Of a DNA stretch of 64,000 bases, positions 7,993-17,500 are shown piece by piece (position 1 is the first letter of the stretch; every line of letters starts with the position of its first letter). A program made the position numbers and the translations under genes. Below the pieces are notes generated by a model, which was not told the origin of the DNA, made no database searches, and saw nothing but the letters and a program-made list of their open reading frames with translations. The DNA comes from Desulfobaculum sp044987625. GTDB taxonomy: Bacteria > Desulfobacterota > Desulfovibrionia > Desulfovibrionales > Desulfovibrionaceae. The stretch is from NCBI RefSeq assembly GCF_044987625.1, contig NZ_JBJDSB010000005.1, positions 62,001 through 126,000 of the forward strand, in the 5' to 3' direction.

Positions 7993-8637
7993 CTAGTCCG
8001 ATTTGGCGCTGTCGTCGCGGTAGGCGTGGATGATGCGCTCATAGGTATCAGGAATAATAAAAATGCGCACCAAGCGCCCATGGTCCTGCGCCTTTTCGAC
8101 AATATCAAGCACCGTGTCCATTCCCCCGACAATTTTGCCGAAAACTGGCAGGCCGTAGGAGATATCCACGTGCGGATCGTAATTGAGTTCCGGATTGCCG
8201 TCCCAATTGACGTTGATAAAAAAGCCCGGCGTCAAGTTCTTCCCGCCAGCGTTGCGGTGGGAAAAGGCAATGGTGCCGAATTCATGGGTCAGGCCGTTGT
8301 CCGCCTCGTTGGCGAACTCCAGCACCCCGGTATCCCGGCGTTTCAAGTTTTCATCAAAGTAGCCGCCCTGCAGCATCACGTTGTCAATAAGGGCATGGAA
8401 CACGGTGCCGTCATACAGCCCCTGCTCCACAAACCGCAAAAACATCTCGGTGGTCTTCGGGGCGCGGACGCGGTTTAACTCAAGAACAACGTCGCCCATG
8501 GTCGTTTCCATGACCACACGGGGAAAGCGCACGGTGTCGTCTGGGCGCGCCGGAGCGCCGCCCATGGATGCGCACCCAGCCAAAGCACACAGCGAAAGAC
8601 AAAGAAACGCCGCACGCAAGGAGCGAACCAGCTTCAT
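7993..8637 (-). CDS. Lipoprotein cyclophilin-type peptidyl-prolyl isomerase
   Basis: 214 residues. The ATG at 8637 is preceded by GAGGAT and opens directly into a lipoprotein signal with lipobox LAGC (Cys near residue 20). The cyclophilin domain has FHALIDNVMLQGGYF, FSHRNAGGKNLTPGFFIN and FGKIVGGMDTV. The canonical Phe-His-Arg is Phe-His-Ala here, so the catalytic Arg is missing in this copy; it may be a folding-site or scaffold variant with little isomerase activity (inference). Its neighbour at 7314-7916 keeps the Arg. Confidence 0.9.
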   Translation of the reverse strand: MKLVRSLRAAFLCLSLCALAGCASMGGAPARPDDTVRFPRVVMETTMGDVVLELNRVRAPKTTEMFLRFVEQGLYDGTVFHALIDNVMLQGGYFDENLKRRDTGVLEFANEADNGLTHEFGTIAFSHRNAGGKNLTPGFFINVNWDGNPELNYDPHVDISYGLPVFGKIVGGMDTVLDIVEKAQDHGRLVRIFIIPDTYERIIHAYRDDSAKSD

Positions 8638-8756
8638 TATTTTATCCTCATAGGGTATGATGTGATATGTTTCCGTTTTACCGATGTGATTAGGGAAAGA
8701 TGGCACCGGTGTAAAGCGCCGAAGACACGGCCACGTACCGCAGGTAGCACAGCCAC

Positions 8757-11237
8757 ATGCAGCATCCACCTCCTTCGCCACGCACCTCCGTGGGATTCCG
8801 GCGCCACCGTTGGTGGCTGAGGGCGCTCTACGCCCTTGGACTCCTCATCGCCACCAGCATCTTTGCCGCAGCAGCCTACTGGATAGACGACCAAGCCGCA
8901 TCGGACTACGAGCGCATCTTTAACGACCAGCAAATGACAGCGGTGCAGCTCTCCCGCCGCGCCATTGAAAACCGCCTTGGCGCCCTCAGCGCCGCCATCA
9001 CACACCTTGCCCGCAGAACCATGCCCAAAATCGAATCCGGGAGCGAGCGCAAGGCCACCTTTCCCAATATGTTCGAGCCACTGCGGGCCAGCTTTCCCGA
9101 ACTGCTCGTCCTTGGCTATTACGAAACGCCCGACGCGCCGGGGATGCTGGCTATTTCCGGCTTTCAGAGCGCGGAGCAGGCCGAGCGCGAGGCCGAACGC
9201 TGGATTCAGGAGTCGTGGGGCATTCTTCAGGATTCACCGGACGCCATGTACGCCCCGGACCTGCACATTACCCCCCGCAACCGCTTTTTAGCCATCATCG
9301 CTCCGGTGCGCACCACCACGGTCATGCACGGCGCGGTTATTGCAGTGGTCAACCTGAACCACATCGTCAACAGCTACGTCAGCCCCCTGCGCCTGCAAGG
9401 CTACGGCGAAGTCTTCCTCCTTGACCGGCATGGACGATTTTTATTCAACAACGCCCGCCCTGTTTTGGGCCGCAGCATTCTGGAGCCAACCTTTGACGAC
9501 TCCCCCGTGCCCAGCGCATGGCGCCTCAAGGTTCTGGAATCGCATGAAGGGCACATCACCGGCAAAGGGGACGGTTCCGGCGGGCCGTGCTGTAGGCTGG
9601 TGGCATGGGCCACGGCGTCCATTGGCACCCAGCACCTGACCATAGGCCTCTCCGCCGACGCCGCAAAGGTCAGCGAGGGATTCACCTCCCTGCGCATGCA
9701 GCGCACGGCCTTTGCCGTGGTGCTGACACTGTTCTTCATCGGCGCGGGTATTTTGCTCTACCGCGCCGTGGTCGCGCGCCGCCTCAGCTATCAGGACGCC
9801 CTGCTGCGTACGGAGCAGGACACCTCGCCCGACGGCATCCTTGTGGTGGACCATAACCTCTACGCCACCTTCTGGAACGTCAGCTACCTTGAGCAGTGGC
9901 ACCTTGAACCGCAGGACCTGCTCCCGGAAAACCGCGAACAGGCGTTTTCGAAAATTGACGCGCTTATGCCCGACCCGGGCGCCATGTACCAGCACTTTCT
10001 CTGGCTGTGCGAGCACCCGGAGGTCGAAGAGGATGACTACGAGCTGGAGCTTCGCGATGGCCGCGTCATAGAGCGCCGCTCCCGCGGCTTCTTCAGCGAC
10101 AAGGGCAAGCATCTGGGCCGCATTTTCTGGTTCCGCGACATCACCGAGCGCAAGCGGCAGGAGCAGCGCATTCAGGAAGCACTGGAGGAATTCGAGGCCA
10201 TTTTCGACAACTCCATGGTGGGCGTTCTCTACGTGCGCGAAAACCGCGTCATCGTCCGGGTCAACGCCCTGTTTGCGGAAATGTTCGGCTACACGCCCGA
10301 GGAAATGCAGGGCCAAAGCACGCGCATTATCCATACCTCGGACGAAACCTACGCCGACTTTGCCGCCACATTCATCGACCGCTTAAAGCGCAGCGAAACC
10401 GTGCACGCGCAATACGAACTGCGCCGCAAGGACGACACGCCCTTCTGGGCGGAGTTTACCGGCAAGGCGCTGGACCCGTCGGACCTCGCGCGCGGGGTCA
10501 TCTGGGTTGCCACCGATGTGACGGAGCAGATAAAGCTGGAGCAACTGCGCGAAGACGTGGAGCAAATCATGCGGCACGACCTGAAAAACCCGCTGCACAA
10601 CGTCATCTACGTGCCCCAGCTCCTGCGCGATGACGGCAACCTGAACCCGCAGCAGCTCAAGCTGATGGACGAACTGGAAAAGTCCGGCTACCGCATGCTG
10701 GATATGGTCAACCGCTCCATGGACCTCTACAAAATGGAACGCGGCACCTACAAACTCTCCCGCGAGGCCGTGGACATCAACGACCTGCTCACACGCATCA
10801 TCACGGACCTGAAACCCGTGACCGAGGCGCGGCAGGTGCGCATCCGCCGCAACCGCGTGGGCAACGTCGCGCCGGACACGCCCTTTACGGCCTACGGCGA
10901 AAACCTGCTGCTGTACTCCATGCTGGCGAACCTCATCCGCAACGCGGTGGAGGCCTCGCCCATGGACGGCGTCGTCACCATCACCCTGGACGACTCCGCC
11001 GGAGCCATCAGCATCCACAACGCCGGAGCCGTGCCCAAGGAAATCCGCAGCAGATTCTTCGAAAAGTTCGCCACAGCGGGCAAGCCAGGCGGGACGGGCC
11101 TTGGCACCTACTCCGCCGCGCTCATTGCGCGCTCCCACGGCGGCTGCATCGCGCTGGAGACCAGCCGCGAAACGGGCACCTCCGTCACCGTCAAGCTACC
11201 CCTGTGGGTGGACGCCCCCAGCCCGACCTGCGACTAA
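8757..11237 (+). CDS. Membrane sensor histidine kinase with extracellular sensor and two PAS domains
   Basis: 826 residues. Helix 1 at about 22-44, an extracellular Cache-like sensor region to about 317, helix 2 at about 318-338, a PAS-like region (about 345-470), a PAS/PAC domain (about 475-600), then the kinase core. The phospho-acceptor is His607 in MRHDLKNPL; the N-box is NLIRNAVEAS, and a glycine box (GGTGLGTYSA) follows. No response regulator gene is adjacent; the nearest receiver protein is at 25351. The start is the first ATG ahead of helix 1; its ribosome binding site is weak. The ligand and the pathway are unknown. Confidence 0.92.
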   Translation: MQHPPPSPRTSVGFRRHRWWLRALYALGLLIATSIFAAAAYWIDDQAASDYERIFNDQQMTAVQLSRRAIENRLGALSAAITHLARRTMPKIESGSERKATFPNMFEPLRASFPELLVLGYYETPDAPGMLAISGFQSAEQAEREAERWIQESWGILQDSPDAMYAPDLHITPRNRFLAIIAPVRTTTVMHGAVIAVVNLNHIVNSYVSPLRLQGYGEVFLLDRHGRFLFNNARPVLGRSILEPTFDDSPVPSAWRLKVLESHEGHITGKGDGSGGPCCRLVAWATASIGTQHLTIGLSADAAKVSEGFTSLRMQRTAFAVVLTLFFIGAGILLYRAVVARRLSYQDALLRTEQDTSPDGILVVDHNLYATFWNVSYLEQWHLEPQDLLPENREQAFSKIDALMPDPGAMYQHFLWLCEHPEVEEDDYELELRDGRVIERRSRGFFSDKGKHLGRIFWFRDITERKRQEQRIQEALEEFEAIFDNSMVGVLYVRENRVIVRVNALFAEMFGYTPEEMQGQSTRIIHTSDETYADFAATFIDRLKRSETVHAQYELRRKDDTPFWAEFTGKALDPSDLARGVIWVATDVTEQIKLEQLREDVEQIMRHDLKNPLHNVIYVPQLLRDDGNLNPQQLKLMDELEKSGYRMLDMVNRSMDLYKMERGTYKLSREAVDINDLLTRIITDLKPVTEARQVRIRRNRVGNVAPDTPFTAYGENLLLYSMLANLIRNAVEASPMDGVVTITLDDSAGAISIHNAGAVPKEIRSRFFEKFATAGKPGGTGLGTYSAALIARSHGGCIALETSRETGTSVTVKLPLWVDAPSPTCD

Positions 11238-11337
11238 TCCCACCTGACGCGTAGCGGTCCACAGCGAAATCGTGTACCGTCCAGCGGCTGCCCCAAGGCG
11301 GCAGCGCCCCCCATTGCACGATATATCAGGAGCCTTC

Positions 11338-11832
11338 ATGCCAGGGAAAACCGTACGAGAAAGCCGCATTTCCATGTCGCAGCTCATGCTGCCGCAGGAC
11401 GCCAACCCCGCCGGAAACGTCCACGGCGGCGTGGTGATGAAACTCATCGACAACGCCGGGGCCGTGGTAGCCATGCGGCATGTGCGGGGCAACGTCGTCA
11501 CCGCCAGCATCGACAGAATGGACTTTTTGCACCCCGTGTTCGTGGGCGACCTCGTACACGTCAAAGCTTGCCTGAACTATGTGGGCACCTCGTCCATGGA
11601 AGTGGGCGTGCGCGTGAATGCGGAAAACATCCTCACCGGCGAATTGCGCCACGCCGTTTCCGCCTATCTCACTTTTGTTGCTCTGGATGAGGACGGCAAG
11701 CCCATGCAGGCCCCGCCCCTTATCGCCGAAACGTCCGAAGACTTCCGCCGCAGGGACGCCGCGCAGGCGCGCCGCTCGGTCCGGCTGACGGAACGCCGCA
11801 TGGCCAAAAACAGCAGGAACCGCGCAATATGA
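11338..11832 (+). CDS. Acyl-CoA thioesterase, hotdog fold (YciA/BACH-like)
   Basis: 164 residues. The conserved active-site stretch DANPAGNVHGGVVMKLID lies near residue 20, with Asp and the central helix of the hotdog fold, followed by DFLHPVFVGDLV. The ATG at 11338 follows a good AGGAG site; an upstream in-frame extension has none. These enzymes hydrolyse acyl-CoA thioesters in the cytoplasm. The stop overlaps the start of the next gene (ATGA), so it is co-translated with cysQ. The acyl-chain preference cannot be told from the sequence. Confidence 0.9.
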   Translation: MPGKTVRESRISMSQLMLPQDANPAGNVHGGVVMKLIDNAGAVVAMRHVRGNVVTASIDRMDFLHPVFVGDLVHVKACLNYVGTSSMEVGVRVNAENILTGELRHAVSAYLTFVALDEDGKPMQAPPLIAETSEDFRRRDAAQARRSVRLTERRMAKNSRNRAI

Positions 11833-12599
11833 CCACCCCAGACCTCACAGCCATGGCCCACACCCTGACCGCCATCGCCGAAGACGCCGGACGCGTCATC
11901 CTTGGCATCTACGAAGACGGCTTCGACGTGGAATACAAGGCCGACGATTCGCCCATCACCCGGGCGGACCGCGCGTCCAACGCCCTCATCTGCGAGCGCC
12001 TCGCCGCCGCGTATCCGGACATCCCCATCCTGTCCGAGGAGGGCGCGCACCTGCCCGCCACCCAGCGCGCCGCATGGCCCCGCTTCTTTTTGGTGGACCC
12101 GCTGGACGGCACCAAGGAATTCGTCAAAAAGAACGGCGAGTTCTGCGTCAACATCGCCCTTGTGGAAGGCACAAGCCCCGTCCTTGGCGTCATCCGCGTG
12201 CCCGTGCGCGGCGTGACCTACTGGGGCGGGCCTGAGTGTGGCGCGTTCCGGCAGTACGACAACACCGAGGCCGCGCCCATCCACACCGCCACGCCGGGAC
12301 CGGACGGCCCGGTCCTGCTGGCCAGCCGCTCGCACCCCGCGCCGGAGACCGAAACCTTTGCCGCCGCCAAGGGCGTGACCCGGCGCATCGACGCAGGTGG
12401 AGCCATCAAGTTCTGCCTGCTGGCCGAGGGCACGGCGCATTACTACCCGCGCTTTAACGTGACATGGGAATGGGACACCGCCGCCGGACACGCCATTGTC
12501 CTTGGCGCCGGCGGCAGTTTTACCGCTCCGGATGGAACGGATTTTCTCTACAACAAGGCGGACCTTGCCAACGGCGGCTTCCTCGCCGGATGGCAATAA
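11829..12599 (+). CDS. cysQ: 3'(2'),5'-bisphosphate nucleotidase (CysQ, inositol monophosphatase superfamily)
   Basis: 256 residues. The metal-binding motifs of the family are visible: SEEG near residue 66, DPLDGTKEF near residue 94 and WDTAAGHAIVLGAGG near residue 217. The DGTKEF form is typical of CysQ rather than of inositol monophosphatases. Known: CysQ removes phosphate from 3'-phosphoadenosine 5'-phosphate (PAP), the by-product of PAPS-dependent sulfotransferases. A probable sulfotransferase gene lies immediately downstream in the opposite orientation, which makes a PAP-recycling role plausible here. Confidence 0.93.
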   Translation: MTTPDLTAMAHTLTAIAEDAGRVILGIYEDGFDVEYKADDSPITRADRASNALICERLAAAYPDIPILSEEGAHLPATQRAAWPRFFLVDPLDGTKEFVKKNGEFCVNIALVEGTSPVLGVIRVPVRGVTYWGGPECGAFRQYDNTEAAPIHTATPGPDGPVLLASRSHPAPETETFAAAKGVTRRIDAGGAIKFCLLAEGTAHYYPRFNVTWEWDTAAGHAIVLGAGGSFTAPDGTDFLYNKADLANGGFLAGWQ

Positions 12600-12645
12600 T
12601 CTTCCCCTGCGGCGGATGCGCGGCCTCCCTGCGCTCCGCTGCCCT

Positions 12646-13578
12646 CTAGGCGGTCGCGGCTTTGCCCGCGCCCCACTTCTGCCGAAAAGCCGCAATCTCC
12701 TCCGGCGAATACAACGTCTGCGCAAAGGGCGCGCCGTAGATGCGGTCCAGCACGTCGTCCGGCAGGGCGAGGCGCTCGGTCACCGCCGCATACAGCGCCG
12801 CGTAGGGGCGCTGGTCCGCCGCGTTGGTGCGGCCAAGCTCCTCTACGTGCACGCCCAGTTCGCCGCGCATCACGGGCACGAACACCCGCGGCGCATCCTC
12901 CAGCCGAAACACGGCCACGCGCACGGATGCGGTGCCGCCATACACGCGCCAGCCCGCCTCCGGCGCAAAGCCCTCCGCCAGCACGTCCACCCCGTGCACG
13001 CCGTGCAGCTCCTCGCGCATCCAGCGGGCCATATAATCCGTCTCCGGGTCAAAGGCCGCAAGTCGCTCCCGCGCCACCTGCGCCAGCGCGTCGGCCTGCT
13101 CTTCTAGCTCGGCCTGCTCTTTTGGGTCTGCATGATTCTCCGTGCCCGGACGCTTCCCATTCTCCGCGCACACGGCCGCCGCCACCTCGTTGTGGAAGAG
13201 GTCCGACAGCACAAAGGCCACAGGGTCGCGCACCAGCGTGACCACCAGCGCTTCACGCTGGGTTCTGTTGCGCCGCACAAACCACGCGGCAAGCGCGCCC
13301 TCGCGCACATGGTCCGGCACCGGACGCGACGCGGACCGCGCCTCGCGCCGCGCGGCCTCGCGCATGGTGGGGGACAGAAAATGCACATGCACGGGCAGAA
13401 CACCCGGCACCGCGCGAAGGGCGGCGTACACACTCATGGAGCCAACGCGCCCCATCTGGTGCACCAGCACCACGCGCCGCCGTGGCCCCAGCCATGCGAC
13501 GGCCCTGTCCTGCCGGACAAGGGCGGCCATACGCCACACACTCTGAACACGGCTCATCAGCCGCCGCAATACTGACAC
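12646..13578 (-). CDS. Probable sulfotransferase (NKWYS / putative capsular polysaccharide synthesis family)
   Basis: 310 residues, with a GTG start behind a strong GGAGG site. Near residue 40 the stretch VLVHQMGRVGSMSVYAAL resembles the 5'-phosphosulfate-binding loop, and VTLVRDPVAFVLSDLF near residue 113 resembles the 3'-phosphate-binding strand (Arg-Asp-Pro) of PAPS sulfotransferases. No membrane segment is seen. Known: members of this family are often found with surface polysaccharide genes. The convergent neighbour cysQ would degrade the PAP it produces. Function is inferred from two motifs and context, so the substrate is unknown. Confidence 0.72.
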   Translation of the reverse strand: MSVLRRLMSRVQSVWRMAALVRQDRAVAWLGPRRRVVLVHQMGRVGSMSVYAALRAVPGVLPVHVHFLSPTMREAARREARSASRPVPDHVREGALAAWFVRRNRTQREALVVTLVRDPVAFVLSDLFHNEVAAAVCAENGKRPGTENHADPKEQAELEEQADALAQVARERLAAFDPETDYMARWMREELHGVHGVDVLAEGFAPEAGWRVYGGTASVRVAVFRLEDAPRVFVPVMRGELGVHVEELGRTNAADQRPYAALYAAVTERLALPDDVLDRIYGAPFAQTLYSPEEIAAFRQKWGAGKAATA

Positions 13579-13641
13579 AGCACCTCCGGGTGGTTTGGTC
13601 TGCTCCGCACAGCGGCGGCAGGGGGGACACGCCGCCTCAGG

Positions 13642-14283
13642 CTACGCGCCGCCAAAATACAATACATCCACAATACAATGCGCAATGATAAGCGGATACA
13701 CACTCCCCGTGCGCCACATGCACAGCGAAAACACCCCGCCGATGACAGCGGCATTAGCCACGGCGGCAGGCCCAAGGGACCAATGGATAGCGCCGAACAC
13801 AAGGGCCGAAAGCCCCACAGCCACCCCCGGCGCGCCCGTGGCCCGCATAATGGCCGTCCACGCCAGCCCGCGGAAAATGATCTCCTCCACAACACCAACA
13901 AAAAAGAGCCCGATGGTGGCGTCCACAGCGCCAAGCGCCGTGCCTTCCATCACCGGCACGCTGCCCAGCTTGCCCCCCGGCGCAAGGGACTCAAAAAACG
14001 CCAGCCCCCACGTATCCAGCAAAATGCCCGCAACGCTCATCCCCAGCGCGTAAAAGACAAAGAGCGCCGGCGTAAGCCGCTGCAGGCCAAGGTCCTCGGG
14101 GCGCACCATCCCCCGCGCCGCCGCCCACACAAGGATGACAATGGGCAGGGCTTTGACAAAGGTGTAGTCGATGCCAATCCACACCCGGTAATCCGTCACG
14201 AAAATATTGGCCATGTCGTTGAGCAAAAACGGCACGGCCAGCACCGCATACAGTCCCATAAGGCTCTGGGAACCGTTTCGCAT
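13642..14283 (-). CDS. CPBP-family intramembrane metalloprotease (CAAX protease/bacteriocin-processing type)
   Basis: 213 residues with about six hydrophobic segments. The three family motifs are present: EEIIFRG (Glu-Glu...Arg) near residue 131, FGAIHW near residue 163 and HCIVD near residue 202. These residues form the intramembrane zinc-type active site in this family. The start has a strong AGGAGG site. It is a single gene ahead of the divergent oxidase; its own target is unknown. Confidence 0.9.
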   Translation of the reverse strand: MRNGSQSLMGLYAVLAVPFLLNDMANIFVTDYRVWIGIDYTFVKALPIVILVWAAARGMVRPEDLGLQRLTPALFVFYALGMSVAGILLDTWGLAFFESLAPGGKLGSVPVMEGTALGAVDATIGLFFVGVVEEIIFRGLAWTAIMRATGAPGVAVGLSALVFGAIHWSLGPAAVANAAVIGGVFSLCMWRTGSVYPLIIAHCIVDVLYFGGA

Positions 14284-14448
14284 AGGCTCCTCCTTTCGCT
14301 CCGGCGCGGCGCTTTGCGCCGCTTGCCTGCTACTCTACCACGCGCGGTGCGCCTTTGCCACGGCGCGTCTGCGCCCACCTGCGCCCTGCCCGAAACAGGC
14401 GCCCCGCCCCATGCTTTTCCCCCCGCAAAAATGGATAAAAAACCCGAC

Positions 14449-14477
14449 TTGTCATTGAAAAGCACCGTCCGTATACT
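14449..14477 (+). promoter_or_regulatory. Sigma-70-like promoter of the FAD/Fe-S oxidase
   Basis: TTGTCA (14449-14454), exact 17-base spacer, TATACT (14472-14477). Predicted start is near 14484, giving a leader of about 35 nt before the ATG at 14519. Confidence 0.75.
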
Positions 14478-14518
14478 GTCTGGCTCCACAAACAACCCCA
14501 ACAAACCGGTGTTCCGCA

Positions 14519-17500
14519 ATGCCTTACAAAGGACCCCACATTTCCATTCCGCCAGAGCGCCTTGTTCCGCGCGTTCTGGGTCTGGACTACAAGGAATTCA
14601 GAAGATGGCCCGAGGCCGTGCGAGAGACCGCACTGGACCTCGCCGCAGAACTCTTTCTGATACGCTACAATCCCTTTATCGACCCCGAAATGGTCTGGAA
14701 GAGCGCGCAGGCTTCCTTCAGCCGCGCCAAACTCGCCCTGTCCGAGGAATATTCCTCTGTGCTTGCAACGGGCATGTTCCGCTTCTGGAACCAGTTCAAG
14801 GACGACCAAAAGTTCAAGGACGAGGTCACCACCCGGGCCGCGCAGTTCCTGCCGCCGGAGGCGCTGGACACGCGCCCCAACTCCCGCGTGGAGTGCGCCA
14901 CCGACGCCACTGACCTGCGTATGGAACTGCCCATGTTCGTCGCCCTGCCCGAAACCACCGCGCAGGTCCGCGACCTTGTGCGTCTGGCCGGGGCCATGAA
15001 CTTCTCCCTCATCCCGCGCGGCGGCGGCTCCGGCCTCACCGGCGGCGCCATCCCAGCGCGCCGGCGCAGCGTGGTCCTCAGCCTCGCCCGCCTCAACCGG
15101 ATGCTGGACATCGACACCGAGGCCAAAACCATCTGCTGCCAAAGCGGCGTCATCACCATCGACGCCATCAAAGCCGCAGCGGAAAAGGGCCTGCTGTTCA
15201 CCGTGGACCCCGCCTCCAAAAGCGCATCGTCCATCGGCGGCAACGTGTCTGAGAACTCGGGCGGTCCCTTTGCCTTTGAATACGGCACCACCATCGACAA
15301 CATCCTGTCCTATAAAATGGTGATGCCAACGGGCGACCTGATTGAGGTCCGCCGCAAGGACCACCCGCGCCACAAGATTATGCCGCATGAAACGGCGGTC
15401 TTTGAGGTGCTGAGCGAGCAGGGTTCCGTCATGGAAACCGTCTCGCTCTCCGGCACGGACGTGCGCGCCGAAGGCCTTGGCAAGGACGTGACCAACAAGT
15501 TCCTCGGCGGCCTGCCCGGCGTGCAGAAAGAAGGCGTGGACGGCATCATCACCGAGGCCTGCTTTACCTGCTACGACCAGATGGCCCACTCGCGCGTGCT
15601 GTGTTTGGAATTCTTTGGCCGCACCATGCGCCCGGCCATGCACGTCATTAAGGACGTGGTGGGACTGCGCGACGCCATCCGCAAGGAAGGCGACCTGGTG
15701 AAGATCTCCGCCCTTGAGGAGTTCGGCAGCAAATACGTGCAGGCCATCGAGTACACCAAAAAGTCCATGCGCTACGAGGGCGAGCCCATTTCCGTGCTCA
15801 TCCTGCAACTGGACTCCAACGACGAAAACGCCCTTGAGGACGCCGCGCGCCGCATTATCGACATCGTGGAACCCTACGACGATGTGGACGTCTTTGCCGC
15901 GCGCGACCCGCGCGAGGCCGAAGTCTTCTGGGAGGACCGCCACCGCCTGTCCGCCATTTCCAAGCGGACGTCGGGCTTTAAGATCAACGAGGATATCGTC
16001 ATCCCCATTGACGTCATCCCCGAGTTCTCGGACTTCCTTGAGGCGCAGAACCTTATCTACATGGCCAAGGCCTACCGCCGCGCCCTGCAGGAGGTTGGCC
16101 GCCTGCCCGGCATTGGCGTGGATGACAAGTTCCTGAACATGGAGTTCACCTTCTCGTCCAAAATCATCAACAGCCAGGTGACCCACAGCGAGATTTCCGA
16201 TCAGGAACTTGAAGTGCAGGCCTACTACTTCTTCCGCGACCTCAAGAGCCGCTACAGCGACCTGTCGGAAGAAATGGACGCCATCTTCGAGCACATGCGC
16301 GCCACCCGCATCGTCATTGCCAACCACATGCACGCGGGCGACGGCAACTGCCACGTCAACATCCCGGTCAACTCGAACGACGCCGAGATGCTGGCCCTTG
16401 CCGAAGAAGCCATCCACGCCGTGGCGGATACCGTCATGAGCATGGGAGGCGTGGTGTCCGGCGAGCACGGCATCGGCATCACCAAAATCGGTTTCCTGCC
16501 GGAGGAACGCATCAAGGCCCTTGCTGACTACAAACAGCAGGTGGACCCCAAGGACATCCTGAACCCCGGCAAGCTCACCACCCGCACACTGCCCGCGCCG
16601 ACCTATACGTTCTCGTTCAACAAACTCATCGAGGACATCGGCAACACCGGCCTTGCGGATAAAGAGCGGCTGATGAGCATGCTCACCAACATCCAGACCT
16701 GCACCCGCTGCGGCAAGTGCAAACAGGTCTGCCCGATGTATACGCCCACGCGCTCGCTTATCCACCACCCGCGCAACAAGAATATCAGCCTTGGCGCGCT
16801 CATTGAGGCCATCTACTACTCGCAGGTGACCGGCGGCGAGCCGGACCGCGACCTGATGGACAAGCTGCGCGAGCTGGTGGACCACTGCACCGCCTGCGGC
16901 AAGTGCATGGCCGTGTGCCCGGTGAAAATCAACACCCCGGAAGTCACCCTGCACATGCGCACCTTCCTTGAGGAAAAGGGCGCTGGCGGGCATCCCCTCA
17001 AGACGCGGGTGCTGCACTTCCTTGCCAAGAACCCCACAAACAGGGTGCCTCGCGCGGCCAAGATGGCGGCCATCGGCCAGACCATGACCAACCGCACCGT
17101 GGGTCTTATCCCTGCGCCGTGGCGGAAGCGGGCGGAGAATCCCATGTTCCAGGGCAAGGGGCCGTCCCTCGGCTTCCAGCACCTTGGCGACGCACTGCGC
17201 CTCAGCAAAGGCTCCTTCTTCGTCCCGGATACGGACACCGCCGACGGCGGCGCTGTGCTGTACTTCCCGGGATGCGGCGGCGGGCTGTTCAGCAGCAGCA
17301 TCAGCCTTGCCGGGCTGTACCTGCTGCTCAAGTCCGGCACCTCGGTGGTGCTGCCGCCGGAGCACATGTGCTGCGGCTATCCGCTCATCACCGCGGGCTG
17401 CGAGGAAGCCTTCAACGCCAACCGCTCGCGCAATATCGACCGGCTGGCCGACCTTGTACGCTCCGCCGCCGACGCCGGACTGTCCGTCAAACACGTGCTG

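Noticed and set aside
11265..11325. Long-range inverted repeat (ATCGTG...CACGAT around a GCTGCC/GGCAGC stem) before the thioesterase gene
   Set aside because: The outer arms are only 6 bp, and no known regulatory RNA matches; too weak to call.
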